From Marinomonas sp. SBI8L (GTDB lineage: Bacteria > Pseudomonadota > Gammaproteobacteria > Pseudomonadales > Marinomonadaceae): a stretch of 64,000 nucleotides of DNA. The stretch is from positions 62,001-126,000 of the forward strand of contig NZ_JSEO01000001.1 of assembly GCF_001624705.1 (NCBI RefSeq). Direction: 5' to 3'. The position numbers and the translations under genes were made by a program. Below are positions 27,182-36,559 of this stretch, in pieces. The notes beneath the pieces were generated by a model. That model was not told where the DNA came from, made no database searches, and saw nothing but the letters and a program-made list of their open reading frames with translations. Position 1 is the stretch's first letter; every line of letters starts with the position of its first letter.

Positions 27182-28558
27182 ATGAAAACTCGAATTGAAC
27201 GTGACAGTATGGGTGAACTTGAAGTCCCAGAATCCGCTCTCTATTCTGCCCAAACTCAGCGTGCGATTAATAACTTCCCCATTAGTGGTCAGGGCATGCC
27301 GATTGCTTTTATTCGTGGATTATTGCTTGCTAAAAAATCTGCCGCTAAAGCTAACCTAAAATTAGGTTTATTAGATAAAGAAATTTCCCACGCTATAATG
27401 CAAGCGGTCGATGAACTGCTTACCCAAGAGAATTTTGTCCAGCACTTCCCTGTTGATGTATTCCAAACAGGCTCAGGCACAAGCTCTAACATGAATGCCA
27501 ATGAAGTCTTAGCGACTCTCGCTTCTCGTATTGCTGGCTTTGAGGTTAACCCGAATGACCATGTTAACTATGGCCAAAGCAGTAATGACATTATCCCAAG
27601 CAGCATTCATATCAGTGCCGCGTTAGAAATACACCAAAGCCTGCTGCCAGCTCTAAAGCACCTTGTTGCTAGCATCCAAGCAAAAGCTGAAAGTGTGAAG
27701 CAGTATGTAAAAACAGGCCGTACTCACCTTATGGATGCGATGCCGGTTCGTTTGGATCAATCGTTATTAAGTTGGTCGACACAAATAGAACAAAATATCC
27801 AAGCCATTGAATTAAGCTTGCCTGCATTACAAAGTTTGGCCCAAGGTGGTACAGCAGTAGGGACAGGCATCAATGCTCACCCCGACTTTGCTAAGACCTT
27901 CAACCAAGAGTTATCTGCTTTAACAGAGATTGAATTTACCCCAGCGGCAAACTTGTTTACTCATATTGCGAGCCAAGATATCGCCGTATCAGTTTCAGGC
28001 CAATTAAAAACCACAGCGGTTTCTTTGATGAAAATAGCCAATGATCTGCGCTGGATGAACTCAGGCCCACTAGCAGGTTTAGGTGAAATTGAATTAGAGG
28101 CCCTGCAACCAGGTTCCTCTATCATGCCGGGTAAAGTGAACCCCGTCATTCCAGAAGCCGCTGCTATGGTCGCGGCCCAAGTAATGGGCAATGACACCAG
28201 CATCACAGTGGCTGGACAATCTGGCAGCTTTGAGTTGAATGTTATGCTGCCTTTGATTGCTCGTAACCTATTAGAGAGTATTCAGCTAATTAGTAATGTG
28301 AGCCATTTGTTGGCAGATAAAGCCATTAGCAGCTTCGCCGTAAAAGAAGACAAACTAAAAGAAGCCCTAGCTCGTAACCCTATTCTAGTCACCGCGCTAA
28401 ACCCCATTATTGGCTATCAAAAAGCAGCAGAAATCGCTAAACAAGCCTATAAAGAAGGCCGTCCAGTTATTGATGTGGCTAAGGAAAATACAGACCTTAG
28501 TTTAGAGGAGCTAACGCAATTATTAGACCCAGCGAAATTAACTCAAGGTGGACTTTAA
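27182..28558 (+). CDS. fumC: Fumarate hydratase class II (fumarase C)
   Basis: A 458-residue iron-independent fumarase of the TCA cycle, converting fumarate to malate in the cytoplasm. Clear motifs are TGRTHLMDAMPV (substrate-site His), FQTGSGTSSNMNANEV, and the superfamily signature GSSIMPGKVNPV. Full length. A Fur box upstream fits the known use of this heme- and Fe-S-free fumarase when iron is short or oxidative stress damages Fe-S fumarases. A strong terminator follows. Confidence 0.97.
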   Translation: MKTRIERDSMGELEVPESALYSAQTQRAINNFPISGQGMPIAFIRGLLLAKKSAAKANLKLGLLDKEISHAIMQAVDELLTQENFVQHFPVDVFQTGSGTSSNMNANEVLATLASRIAGFEVNPNDHVNYGQSSNDIIPSSIHISAALEIHQSLLPALKHLVASIQAKAESVKQYVKTGRTHLMDAMPVRLDQSLLSWSTQIEQNIQAIELSLPALQSLAQGGTAVGTGINAHPDFAKTFNQELSALTEIEFTPAANLFTHIASQDIAVSVSGQLKTTAVSLMKIANDLRWMNSGPLAGLGEIELEALQPGSSIMPGKVNPVIPEAAAMVAAQVMGNDTSITVAGQSGSFELNVMLPLIARNLLESIQLISNVSHLLADKAISSFAVKEDKLKEALARNPILVTALNPIIGYQKAAEIAKQAYKEGRPVIDVAKENTDLSLEELTQLLDPAKLTQGGL

Positions 28559-28607
28559 ACGCCGCTAGGGAAGCTAAATCTAAACAAGTTTTCAAACTAA
28601 AATAACG

Positions 28608-28648
28608 AAAAGCAGAAAGCATTTATTTAATTAAAGCTTTCTGCTTTT
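28608..28648 (+). terminator. Terminator after fumC
   Basis: A perfect 13-bp stem (28608-28620 with 28636-28648) with a 15-nt loop, followed by a run of T residues. Confidence 0.88.
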
Positions 28649-28804
28649 TTTGGTCTGAAGAAAGGAACTAAAACAAAAAACCGTTTTCATAAGACCTTTC
28701 TAATTTAGTTAAGTTTACCTTAAGAAATCTTTAATAATATAAAACTTAAGACAGCAGGATTAACCGCCTTCACTATTTTTCATTTGCAACTACAAGGATT
28801 TGTT

Positions 28805-29965
28805 ATGCCTTTTACTATCAACAACACCCCTGTCACCTTTTCAATTGCAGAGTTTGATCGTATTGCTCGTGAATGCCACCCCAATATGAGAATCGCAGCG
28901 TCTAGCCTAAATAGCTTAAGAGAGTTGTTAACTAGAACCTCGCCTCCAGTACAAAAACAAGAAGTCAGTTTGAGAATATCTCGAATGTCTCAAGCAAAAA
29001 AAGAAAAATATAAAAAAGTGATTAAATACGTGTCATTTCACTGTTCAGCAATATCGCAACACCTGGCACTTAATGTTGTCGCTAATGGTCGCATAACTAA
29101 CAAACTCGATTTTCAAAGCTATTACGCAACAATGGATGCTACTACCGATTATGTCGACCTTATGTATGGTATAGCACCTGCTAGAAGTTACGCGCCTTAT
29201 CGTTTGCCAGCTGGTCGCCCTTTACAATGTGACGACTTTAATAATGCTTCCAATATAGGAACTGGCCTAGCTTTTGGCCGACAATGGAATGGGGCGGGAC
29301 TGCTAAATGTAACTCGTCAGGAAGTGATGGATAGCATTCGTCGTGGTGGAGCCCTTGGCGATATTCGTAATGAGGCAACACGTCAAGTATTTTCGAATGG
29401 TTTACTCGCTAGTCGCTATAATCCGGCAGATGTGTTTAATATGACAAACTCAAGACTTTTAAAAGATACTCATCAAAATAAAGCTGTGGTACGGACACAG
29501 CATCCCGATACTTATAGTGGCCGAAGAACAGCCGACCAGCATTATTGGGCCCATGCGAAAATGCTTAAAGGTATTAGGCGTGCCTGTAAAGGCGGTATTG
29601 CTATGGTTGCCTCTTCTCCACTTTATCGAAATGTAGATGCTAAGGTGCATTTTGTATTAGATGGTTTGGGTGACTTAGGTACCATGGCGAGAAAGGATAG
29701 CCTGCCTAATAAAGACGATTATGTCGCGATTACCTCCTCTGAACTCGCTTTTTGTTGCCGCTATTGGAATGACACTAACTTTCCTCTTCGTAATGTCGTT
29801 AAATTTTATGTAAACGGCGATAGAGTACACGCCCCTTGGGAAGCTGATTGGAATGTTGCTGACGCTACAGGAGCACAGGTTTACTCAAATCAAGAAGCTT
29901 GGTTACGTTACCAATATAGTTCTGCACAAGTTAACCCTGTCGCTAAACCCTTCCCTCGTTTTTAA
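28805..29965 (+). CDS. Unrecognised 386-residue protein
   Basis: ATG 28805 is chosen because AAGGA lies 7 nt upstream; an in-frame ATG at 28784 has none. I do not recognise the family. There is no signal peptide or membrane helix. The first 100 residues are basic and helical. The C-terminal 130 residues contain a striking block: KVHFVLDGLGDLG, then ITSSELAFCCRYW, then VVKFYVNGDRVHAPWEADW. This looks like one conserved folded domain. A glycine- and asparagine-rich middle (NNASNIGTGLAFG) could be a nucleotide or metal site. It stands alone between fumC and a converging GFA gene. A secreted effector or a sensor are both possible. Confidence 0.7.
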   Translation: MPFTINNTPVTFSIAEFDRIARECHPNMRIAASSLNSLRELLTRTSPPVQKQEVSLRISRMSQAKKEKYKKVIKYVSFHCSAISQHLALNVVANGRITNKLDFQSYYATMDATTDYVDLMYGIAPARSYAPYRLPAGRPLQCDDFNNASNIGTGLAFGRQWNGAGLLNVTRQEVMDSIRRGGALGDIRNEATRQVFSNGLLASRYNPADVFNMTNSRLLKDTHQNKAVVRTQHPDTYSGRRTADQHYWAHAKMLKGIRRACKGGIAMVASSPLYRNVDAKVHFVLDGLGDLGTMARKDSLPNKDDYVAITSSELAFCCRYWNDTNFPLRNVVKFYVNGDRVHAPWEADWNVADATGAQVYSNQEAWLRYQYSSAQVNPVAKPFPRF

Positions 29966-30363
29966 CTTAGTAACAGAGACTCTAGTCTTTTACTTTCATC
30001 ATACCAAGACATTCTTTCATGCCAGACCCTAACTTCCTGAGGAGGAAGTTTAGGCTGGACTGATAGCGTGCCAACAGGCACCACCAGCAACCTTTCATTT
30101 TGTGTCAAAAATGGCATAGAAGTCCCACAGGTTTTGCAAAATACCCGTCTCACCTGGCTATTGGGTACATCAAAACTCTCCAGATGATTTTCTCCTTGCT
30201 GCCAATTTATATTCTCTATAAAAGTAAATGCATTGGCTACATTTGAAGAGCCTGACGCTTTTTGACATAAGCGACAATGGCAAAGTTTAAAGCTAATAAA
30301 GTCATCCTTAACTTCATATTTAACCTTTTCACAAATACATGATCCAAGAAGGTAAGGTGCCAT
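29962..30363 (-). CDS. GFA/CENP-V-family protein
   Basis: 133 residues from MAPYLLGSC; this ATG has AGAGG nine bases upstream, while the longer frame starts with TTG. The zinc-binding pattern of glutathione-dependent formaldehyde-activating (GFA) proteins is complete: GSCICEKVKYEV, LCHCRLCQKASGS and FCKTCGTSMPF. Members range from the Paracoccus GFA protein to proteins with unknown substrates. The stop overlaps the end of the converging 386-residue protein gene by 4 bp. Confidence 0.88.
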   Translation of the reverse strand: MAPYLLGSCICEKVKYEVKDDFISFKLCHCRLCQKASGSSNVANAFTFIENINWQQGENHLESFDVPNSQVRRVFCKTCGTSMPFLTQNERLLVVPVGTLSVQPKLPPQEVRVWHERMSWYDESKRLESLLLS

Positions 30364-30407
30364 TTTGCTTGCCTCTTCTATTAGGTAGTTTTCATCTGCT
30401 ATCAAGT

Positions 30408-30773
30408 CTAATCTACTAAAAAATACGCTTTGATTTTTTGATTAAAACTTAATCCAAAAGATACCAACGCGATAACCATGCCTATATAAGCACCAGCAGG
30501 AATAGCAATCACAAAGTTAACAAAGAACAGGGTTCTAAAGCCGGTAAAGTTACGCTTTAAAATAAAGCTCACTAAAAAAGCAAAACTCGCAATATAAGCA
30601 GCACCTGTATACAAGAACCATTGTGGGTCTAACGTACCAACTTGAATATTCTGGCTAATGAAAACCCCATAGAATACAAAAGGCAGCACCATCATCAGAG
30701 CATTCAAAATAAAAGTGATTCTTAAAGGGATAGGTTTTTTAGGAAGATCTTGGGTAAGATTTGGGCTAGTCAT
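30408..30773 (-). CDS. Four-helix membrane protein, unknown
   Basis: 121 residues with four predicted membrane helices (about 22-42, 50-70, 78-96, 98-116). Not recognised. It is divergent from a TetR gene, with two operator-like palindromes between, so it is likely the TetR target. It ends 45 bp before the GFA start on the same strand, so the two may share a transcript. Confidence 0.65.
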   Translation of the reverse strand: MTSPNLTQDLPKKPIPLRITFILNALMMVLPFVFYGVFISQNIQVGTLDPQWFLYTGAAYIASFAFLVSFILKRNFTGFRTLFFVNFVIAIPAGAYIGMVIALVSFGLSFNQKIKAYFLVD

Positions 30774-30856
30774 AGAATTACCATATTAACTGAAATGAAA
30801 ATTTACTGATGAGCTCTAAAGACAAATCTAATGAAATAAATTACACTGACTAAGTC

Positions 30857-30899
30857 TTGAAACGATCAGTTCAAAATCATTCTGGAACGATCGGTTCAA
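30857..30899. promoter_or_regulatory. Two TetR-type operators (GAACNGATCNGTTC core)
   Basis: Two imperfect palindromes, TTGAAACGATCAGTTCAA at 30857-30874 and GGAACGATCGGTTCAA at 30884-30899, lie in the gap between the membrane-protein gene and the TetR gene, close to the TetR start. Confidence 0.65.
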
Positions 30900-30935
30900 G
30901 ATGTCAATGCTATTTTTAAAAATGGAAATAAAGCT

Positions 30936-31520
30936 ATGAGTGGAAATAAACAATTCAATACCGATGCTGCGATTGACTCAGCCATGTCACTTTTTAAAGA
31001 TAAAGGGTTTTCTGGCACCTCACTTTCTGATTTAGAGAAGGCAACAAAGTTAAATAAATCAAGTATTTATAATGCTTTTGGTAATAAGGATGGTCTATAC
31101 ACAGCCTGCCTTGAAAGGTTTCGCTTACATTACACAAGCAAGGCCTTAGCTAAGCTTGAACAGGCCGATTTTAAAACCGCTATTTATGAATATTGCGATT
31201 ATCTTGTTGGTGGGTTTGATGACGATAAAATGGATCAAGGCTGTCTAGCCAGCCTAGCGGCTTTGGAAATGAGTACCCAAGACTCTATTGCCAAAGACTC
31301 AATCAAAAATGGCTTAGATGATATGCTCATATGCCTTGAGAGAAGGTGCCAGCTGGCGATAGAACAAGGCCAACTAAGCAGTAAGTGGCAAGCAGACGAA
31401 CTTGCCGCCATGATAATTTCGGTTAACCGTGGAGCCATAGTTTTAAACCGTGGCCGTGGCGATAAACAAGCAGGAAACAACGCCTATCGCGGTTTATTAG
31501 CGGCTATTTTCAACACCTAG
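30936..31520 (+). CDS. TetR/AcrR-family transcriptional regulator
   Basis: A 194-residue regulator with a typical helix-turn-helix: AIDSAMSLFKDKGFSGTSLS, then ATKLNKSSIYNAFGNKDGLY. The C-terminal domain contains GCLASLAALEMS, as in TetR_C_11-like or YcdC/AcnR-like groups (Cys near residue 104). The upstream pair of palindromes suggests autoregulation and control of the divergent membrane protein. Confidence 0.9.
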   Translation: MSGNKQFNTDAAIDSAMSLFKDKGFSGTSLSDLEKATKLNKSSIYNAFGNKDGLYTACLERFRLHYTSKALAKLEQADFKTAIYEYCDYLVGGFDDDKMDQGCLASLAALEMSTQDSIAKDSIKNGLDDMLICLERRCQLAIEQGQLSSKWQADELAAMIISVNRGAIVLNRGRGDKQAGNNAYRGLLAAIFNT

Positions 31521-31553
31521 TTTGCCCGAGAAAGTGTACTAATGGCACCAAAG

Positions 31554-33368
31554 TTAAGCTAACTCAGGTGCTTGTTTGTTTAACACTGTTTTGTTTGACG
31601 TTTGACTCTCTAATGTCTTCTCTAAAAGACTTTCTTGCGGCTCAGGCCTGTGTAAGTAGTAGCCTTGTATCATGTCGCATTTCAGTTTTTTACACGTCTG
31701 ATATTCATCTAGTGTTTCCACTCCTTCAGCCACAACCTTCATGCCCATTCTATGGCCAATTTCAATAATGCCAGATACCAAGGCTTGATTACGTCTGTGT
31801 TTTTCAATGTCTTTAATCAAAGACATATCTAGCTTGAGATAATCAATGGCAAACTCAAGCAACAGCTTGATAGAGGAATAACCTGCACCAAAGTCATCCA
31901 AGGCAATTTTTACCCCAGCCTCACGTAATTCTTCAATTTGATTAATACAGGTAGCAACATTTTTAACCATTTGCCTTTCGGTTAACTCCACACAAAAAGC
32001 CGAAGGTAAAAGGCTAAGTTCCTCCAGCCAAGATAAAAACATACGGCTAAAGTTCGCACTGGATAATTGCGAAGCTGTCACGTTAATTTTAATGCTAGCG
32101 AGCTTAATATTTGAAGCATCTAGTTGCTTGATAAGTCTCTGAGACTTTTTAAGCACTATCTTGGTGAGCTGATTAATAATCGGACTGTCTTCAAATACTG
32201 GGATAAACTCTTCTGGGCGGACAGGTCCCATCTGCTGAGAGTTCCAGCGAAGTAAAGCTTCATAATTTAAGCTGTTTGGCTGGTGAATGTCTTCAATACG
32301 TTGGAAAAAAACATCAAATTCATCTTGCTTAATCGCATGATCAAGCTGAGCGGCTATCATCACTTTGCGATTATATTTCTCTTCCATTTCCCCTGTATAA
32401 AAGCGTACAAACTGGCCTGACTCTGGGTTCGCTTTTACCTCATACATAGCACAATCAGCATGCTTCATCAGAAGCTCCGCACTATGCGCTTCTGGATAAA
32501 ACGCAACACCAATAGCAGGCTGACTTTGAATCTCTTTACGATCTATCGCAAATGGCGCATCAAAGGCTGAGAGTATGTTTTCAATCAGCTGATCTACCCT
32601 TTGCTTGTTACTGCTATCAATAAGATCGGTGAAAATAAGGAACTCATCGCCTCCCATACGGGCAATAAAGTCCCCTGCTTCTAAGGTTATTTGCAACCGA
32701 TTTGCCACCTGAATCAGTAACTCATCTCCCACAATATGCCCAAAGTTATCATTCACCGTTTTAAAGTTATTTAGATCCAAATAAAGAAGCGCAAATTGCT
32801 TTTTTTCCGTTTGAGCATTTTTCAGTCTATGATTTATTTCTGCTTCGAACTGGGTGCGATTAGGTAGCTTGGTGAGATGGTCTGTATAAGCAAGTTGGTT
32901 AAGTTGCTCATTACGATCGGCAATATCAATTAAGGATTGCTGTAATGCCTGTTCAGACTTTCTGCGCTCTTTAGCATAATAAAAACTGCGAGCAAGAAGA
33001 GGAGGTGTAATATCGTTTTTAGTAAGGAAGTCTTGCGCCCCAAGCTTAAGTGATTCTACCGCGATTTCGAGGTCTGTTTGCCCTGTCAAAACCACTATGG
33101 GCAAATCTGGGTAGGCTTCTCTTAGCAAGGTGACACTTCTTGAACCTGTGCTATCAGGCAAGTTCATATCCAGTATGAGTAGGTCAAAAGCTTGTTTTGC
33201 CAGTGCGCCTGCGATCTCAGAGTACTGATCCACACACACAAGAGTAAACTTACCATCGTAGGCCTCGTCCAGCATGGCCCTGACGATTTCAGCATCTACT
33301 GGATTATCTTCGGCGAGTAGGAAGACATTTTCATTATGACTGTCATGCTCTAGTAGCGAGTTATACAT
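31554..33368 (-). CDS. Response regulator with GGDEF and EAL domains
   Basis: 604 residues: receiver domain (15-130; LLAEDNPVDAEI, phospho-Asp in LLILDMNLPD, Lys in LTKNDI), GGDEF (LAYTDHLTKLPNRT, LDLNNFKTVNDNFGHIVG, RMGGDEFLIF) and EAL (NYEALLRWNS, CVELTERQM, ALDDFGAGYSS, LKLDMSLIKDI, VVAEGVET, IQGYYLHRP). Both c-di-GMP domains keep their catalytic residues, so it could make or degrade c-di-GMP depending on state. It is last in a four-gene operon and is the presumed output of the upstream kinases. Confidence 0.93.
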   Translation of the reverse strand: MYNSLLEHDSHNENVFLLAEDNPVDAEIVRAMLDEAYDGKFTLVCVDQYSEIAGALAKQAFDLLILDMNLPDSTGSRSVTLLREAYPDLPIVVLTGQTDLEIAVESLKLGAQDFLTKNDITPPLLARSFYYAKERRKSEQALQQSLIDIADRNEQLNQLAYTDHLTKLPNRTQFEAEINHRLKNAQTEKKQFALLYLDLNNFKTVNDNFGHIVGDELLIQVANRLQITLEAGDFIARMGGDEFLIFTDLIDSSNKQRVDQLIENILSAFDAPFAIDRKEIQSQPAIGVAFYPEAHSAELLMKHADCAMYEVKANPESGQFVRFYTGEMEEKYNRKVMIAAQLDHAIKQDEFDVFFQRIEDIHQPNSLNYEALLRWNSQQMGPVRPEEFIPVFEDSPIINQLTKIVLKKSQRLIKQLDASNIKLASIKINVTASQLSSANFSRMFLSWLEELSLLPSAFCVELTERQMVKNVATCINQIEELREAGVKIALDDFGAGYSSIKLLLEFAIDYLKLDMSLIKDIEKHRRNQALVSGIIEIGHRMGMKVVAEGVETLDEYQTCKKLKCDMIQGYYLHRPEPQESLLEKTLESQTSNKTVLNKQAPELA

Positions 33369-33376
33369 TTTACGTC

Positions 33377-34096
33377 CTATATAGAAAACTCATATTCAAC
33401 CTTGAATCCACCTAACTCTGATTCACCGAAATATAAACCTGCTTGATTAAGTTGTGCAATACGCGCGCAATAACTCAACCCCATACCAAGATTGGGTGAG
33501 TCTTGGTGATTTCTTGTGGTACTAAAAGGCTTTGTTAAACCTGCCAACTTAGATTCACTCACACCAATACCATTATCTTCAATAACCAATTTCGCCCTTT
33601 GTTCTGTCAGCCTATTCAGGCTAATTACCACTTTGCCAGTCTGATCTGGCTGTTGAAAGTGCAAAGCATTATTAATTAATGAGGTTAAAAGCAGTTTCCA
33701 ATGGCTTGTAATCGCCAGCAAATTTACCTCTTGCAAGTTCAAACTAACATCAGGTGAATTGGTATTCAGTAACTCAGCGTTTTCATCTAAACATTTCGCC
33801 AGCATTGTTTCAATCAAGAGATGAAGATTGATCTCTACACTCGCTTCTCGAGTCGATTCCAGACGCGTATAAAGAGTCATCGCATCTATCATGGCCTGAG
33901 CCTTATCAGCACTGCCTTTTATCAGCTGCATCCAATAACGCTCTTTGTCACTTATCTTTTCGCTTATGTCTTGCTCTAACAAGCCAGTTAACTGACTAAT
34001 CCCCCGAATCGCCGCTCCCAAATCGTGAGAAATGGCATAGGAGAATTCTTGCAACTTGGGCGTATACATCTCGTCAGTCTTGGCTTGTTCGGACAT
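33377..34096 (-). CDS. Soluble histidine kinase without sensor domain
   Basis: 239 residues: an H-box (FSYAISHDLGAAIRGISQL), then an HATPase_c domain with an N-box-like LINNALHFQQ, G1 (IEDNGIGVS) and a G2-like NLGMGLSY. There is no membrane segment or sensory domain, so input must come from a partner such as the Rcp1-like receiver encoded next to it. It lies 11 bp from the preceding gene and 8 bp from the following one, so the operon is tightly packed. Confidence 0.9.
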   Translation of the reverse strand: MSEQAKTDEMYTPKLQEFSYAISHDLGAAIRGISQLTGLLEQDISEKISDKERYWMQLIKGSADKAQAMIDAMTLYTRLESTREASVEINLHLLIETMLAKCLDENAELLNTNSPDVSLNLQEVNLLAITSHWKLLLTSLINNALHFQQPDQTGKVVISLNRLTEQRAKLVIEDNGIGVSESKLAGLTKPFSTTRNHQDSPNLGMGLSYCARIAQLNQAGLYFGESELGGFKVEYEFSI

Positions 34097-34107
34097 ATTA
34101 ATGCGAC

Positions 34108-34536
34108 CTATTTACTTGGCAATTTAACAATATCAATCCAAAAAGACTCTATGCTTTGAACCACTTGAATAAAGCTATCTAAAGACACAGGCTTGCTGAC
34201 AAAGCAGTTTGCATGCAGCTGATAAGCTTCTTTAATGTCAAAAGCATCCTTAGAACTAGATAGGATAATCACAGGAATATCCTTTAAATGCTCATCCTGT
34301 TTTAAAGATTTTAAAACATCACGACCACTCACTTTTGGCAAGTTTAAATCAAGCAAAACAATATCTGGACGTTCAACATCCTCATAAGGTGCTCGCTTAT
34401 TTAAGTAATTTAACGCCGACTCTCCATCTTCAATCACGGTTAGTGTATTTTTCAACTTACCACGACTTAGAGACTCTTTTGTTAACTCAATGTCACCTTT
34501 GTTGTCTTCTACCAATAAGATGTTAATCGATTCCAT
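34108..34536 (-). CDS. Single-domain response regulator (Rcp1-like)
   Basis: 142 residues, receiver domain only: ILLVEDNKGDIELTKESL, phospho-Asp in DIVLLDLNLPKVSG, Thr/Ser switch IILSSSKDA and Lys in FVSKPVS. The ED-N-x-x-D start and loop length are those of Rcp1-type receivers usually paired with phytochrome-like kinases. With no output domain it probably relays phosphate between the two kinases of the operon. Confidence 0.93.
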   Translation of the reverse strand: MESINILLVEDNKGDIELTKESLSRGKLKNTLTVIEDGESALNYLNKRAPYEDVERPDIVLLDLNLPKVSGRDVLKSLKQDEHLKDIPVIILSSSKDAFDIKEAYQLHANCFVSKPVSLDSFIQVVQSIESFWIDIVKLPSK

Positions 34537-34567
34537 CAGCCTTTTTATTTACCTCTTTAATTTGTTG

Positions 34568-36559
34568 CTAAATTTTTTGTTGCTTAGGCCAGTTAATAAT
34601 AAAGGTACTGCCCTGCTCTAATTGTGACTCTAAGTGTATACAGCCAAAATGACGTTCTACTATCTTCTGACAACTGGCTAAGCCTATCCCTGTACCCGGG
34701 AACTCACTATTGCCATGTAAGCGCTCAAAGATATTAAAAATTTGTTTTTGATACTGGGACGCGATGCCTATGCCATTATCAGTAATACGAATTTGCCAGT
34801 GGTCATCAATTGAAAGCACCTTAAGTGCCACCAGCGGCGTTTCACTATGATTAAACTTGAGACCATTGTTCACTATATTCAGTATCAACTGGAACAACTG
34901 AGAAGGTACAGCAGGCAAGTGAGGCAGATTTTCTTCCCAGATAAATTGCCCATTACGCTGAGCAAATTGATTTAATAGGGTTTCATTAACATGCTGACAA
35001 GTCTTTCCTAGATCAACACTTTGATAGTTAGTAATCACCTTATCTGAGCGACAATATTCGAGAATGTCGTCTATCATATCTCGTGCTCTATTCGCCCCAT
35101 CAACCATGTAATGGAGGTATTTCTGACTCTTTTCGTCTAGTTTACCTTCGAGTTGCGTCTCTAATAGAGGGCCGAATCCTTGTACCATACGCACAGGTTC
35201 TTGTAAGTCATGGGAGCAAATATAAGCAAAACGCTCTAATTGTTCGTTGACCTTAACCAAGCTAGAGTTACTTTGATTTAACTTATTATTTTGTATTTTA
35301 AGTTGATCAAACAGCTGATTACGCTCTGTGTTATCAATCACGCTAACCAAGGTATGCCAGCGACTCAATAACTTGATAGGTGCCAAGGCGACTTGAACTG
35401 AGATGACTTCACCATTGGCACATAGACCGGTAAAAGCATCAAGATCAGACATTAGGGCTTTATCTACATCTGGACTGATAGGACGGTACTTACCTTGCTC
35501 CCAAATGTAGCCCGTTCTTTGTTCTTCTGGCACTAGATAATCAATAGACTTCTGCAACAGGTGCTGCACATCATAGCCAAATATCTGACAGATAAACTGG
35601 TTTACATCCACTATGTGCCCCGCATCATCAACCAAGATCATGCCGACAGGAGAGGAATCAAAAATCAGCTTAAATCGAGATTCGGATTCAGATATGTAAT
35701 GGTTAGCTTGTCTTAACTCTTCTAACAAGGTTTCTCGTTTAGCCATATCGCGCTTCAGCTTAAGACCTGTAATAGAGGCAAGTACAATCAATAAAACAAT
35801 TGCCAAAAACAAGATATATAAGTTGATATCGCCAAAGCTTGTTTTAAGTCGGGTGACAGAAACCACAAGGTCATTTTCCAAGCCTAGCTTGACCTTATGG
35901 TTATCATCCATATCGGCATTTTGTCTTTGATTCAGAGAGATAAAGAAAGAGTCTTTGCTGTCAGTTAACCCCACCAGATAATGGTTTGAGATAGAAGAAA
36001 CTGAAACAGATACGGATCTAAGCAGTTTTTCGCAAGAATAAACACCAGCGATCAAACCTAAGAATTCGTTATCACGATAAACCGGATACCAGACCTCAAA
36101 GGAGCAATCTCCTTGGATGGCTTCGAAGGCCTTGGTGTAATGGGCCTGCTTGGTTTTTTTCGCTAAAGCAGAAACACGGGCGGGCTCTGCCAAATCTAGA
36201 TGCAAGTCTAAAATTTGGCGATTACCCCTTAAGGGCGATACAGAGCGTATGTAAAAATCTTGATCAACCCAGGTAAAGTTAATCAGTTCAGGGTGGGCTT
36301 TTAGATAAGCACTACTTCGGCTTTCAAAACTTTGGGCATCCACTTCATTTCGACGCCGCATTTCAGCCAATAAATTTATATAGTCAAGATTGCCTTGCAG
36401 CTTACCAATAATAGAAGCACGTAAATCTTGGCTAACACGGGAAAGTTCTTGTTGTTGATTATTAACAATTAGAATATTGATATAGAAAACAATGGCCAGT
36501 AATAACACACCAATGGCTGTAAGATACCATTTTATATGAAGCTTATTAGACGCCATCAC
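34568..36559 (-). CDS. Membrane sensor histidine kinase with periplasmic and PAS domains
   Basis: 663 residues. Helix 1 (about 12-29) and helix 2 (about 246-268) flank a periplasmic PDC/CHASE-like sensor (WYPVYRDNEFLGLIAGVYS). A PAS domain follows (about 290-410; FDSSPVGMILVDDAGHIVDV), then a kinase domain with phytochrome-type H-box FAYICSHDLQEPVRMVQG, N-box LNIVNNGLKFNHS, G1 ITDNGIGIA and G2 GTGIGLAS. It heads the operon with the Rcp1-like receiver, second kinase and GGDEF-EAL protein. Signal unknown. Confidence 0.92.
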   Translation of the reverse strand: MMASNKLHIKWYLTAIGVLLLAIVFYINILIVNNQQQELSRVSQDLRASIIGKLQGNLDYINLLAEMRRRNEVDAQSFESRSSAYLKAHPELINFTWVDQDFYIRSVSPLRGNRQILDLHLDLAEPARVSALAKKTKQAHYTKAFEAIQGDCSFEVWYPVYRDNEFLGLIAGVYSCEKLLRSVSVSVSSISNHYLVGLTDSKDSFFISLNQRQNADMDDNHKVKLGLENDLVVSVTRLKTSFGDINLYILFLAIVLLIVLASITGLKLKRDMAKRETLLEELRQANHYISESESRFKLIFDSSPVGMILVDDAGHIVDVNQFICQIFGYDVQHLLQKSIDYLVPEEQRTGYIWEQGKYRPISPDVDKALMSDLDAFTGLCANGEVISVQVALAPIKLLSRWHTLVSVIDNTERNQLFDQLKIQNNKLNQSNSSLVKVNEQLERFAYICSHDLQEPVRMVQGFGPLLETQLEGKLDEKSQKYLHYMVDGANRARDMIDDILEYCRSDKVITNYQSVDLGKTCQHVNETLLNQFAQRNGQFIWEENLPHLPAVPSQLFQLILNIVNNGLKFNHSETPLVALKVLSIDDHWQIRITDNGIGIASQYQKQIFNIFERLHGNSEFPGTGIGLASCQKIVERHFGCIHLESQLEQGSTFIINWPKQQKI

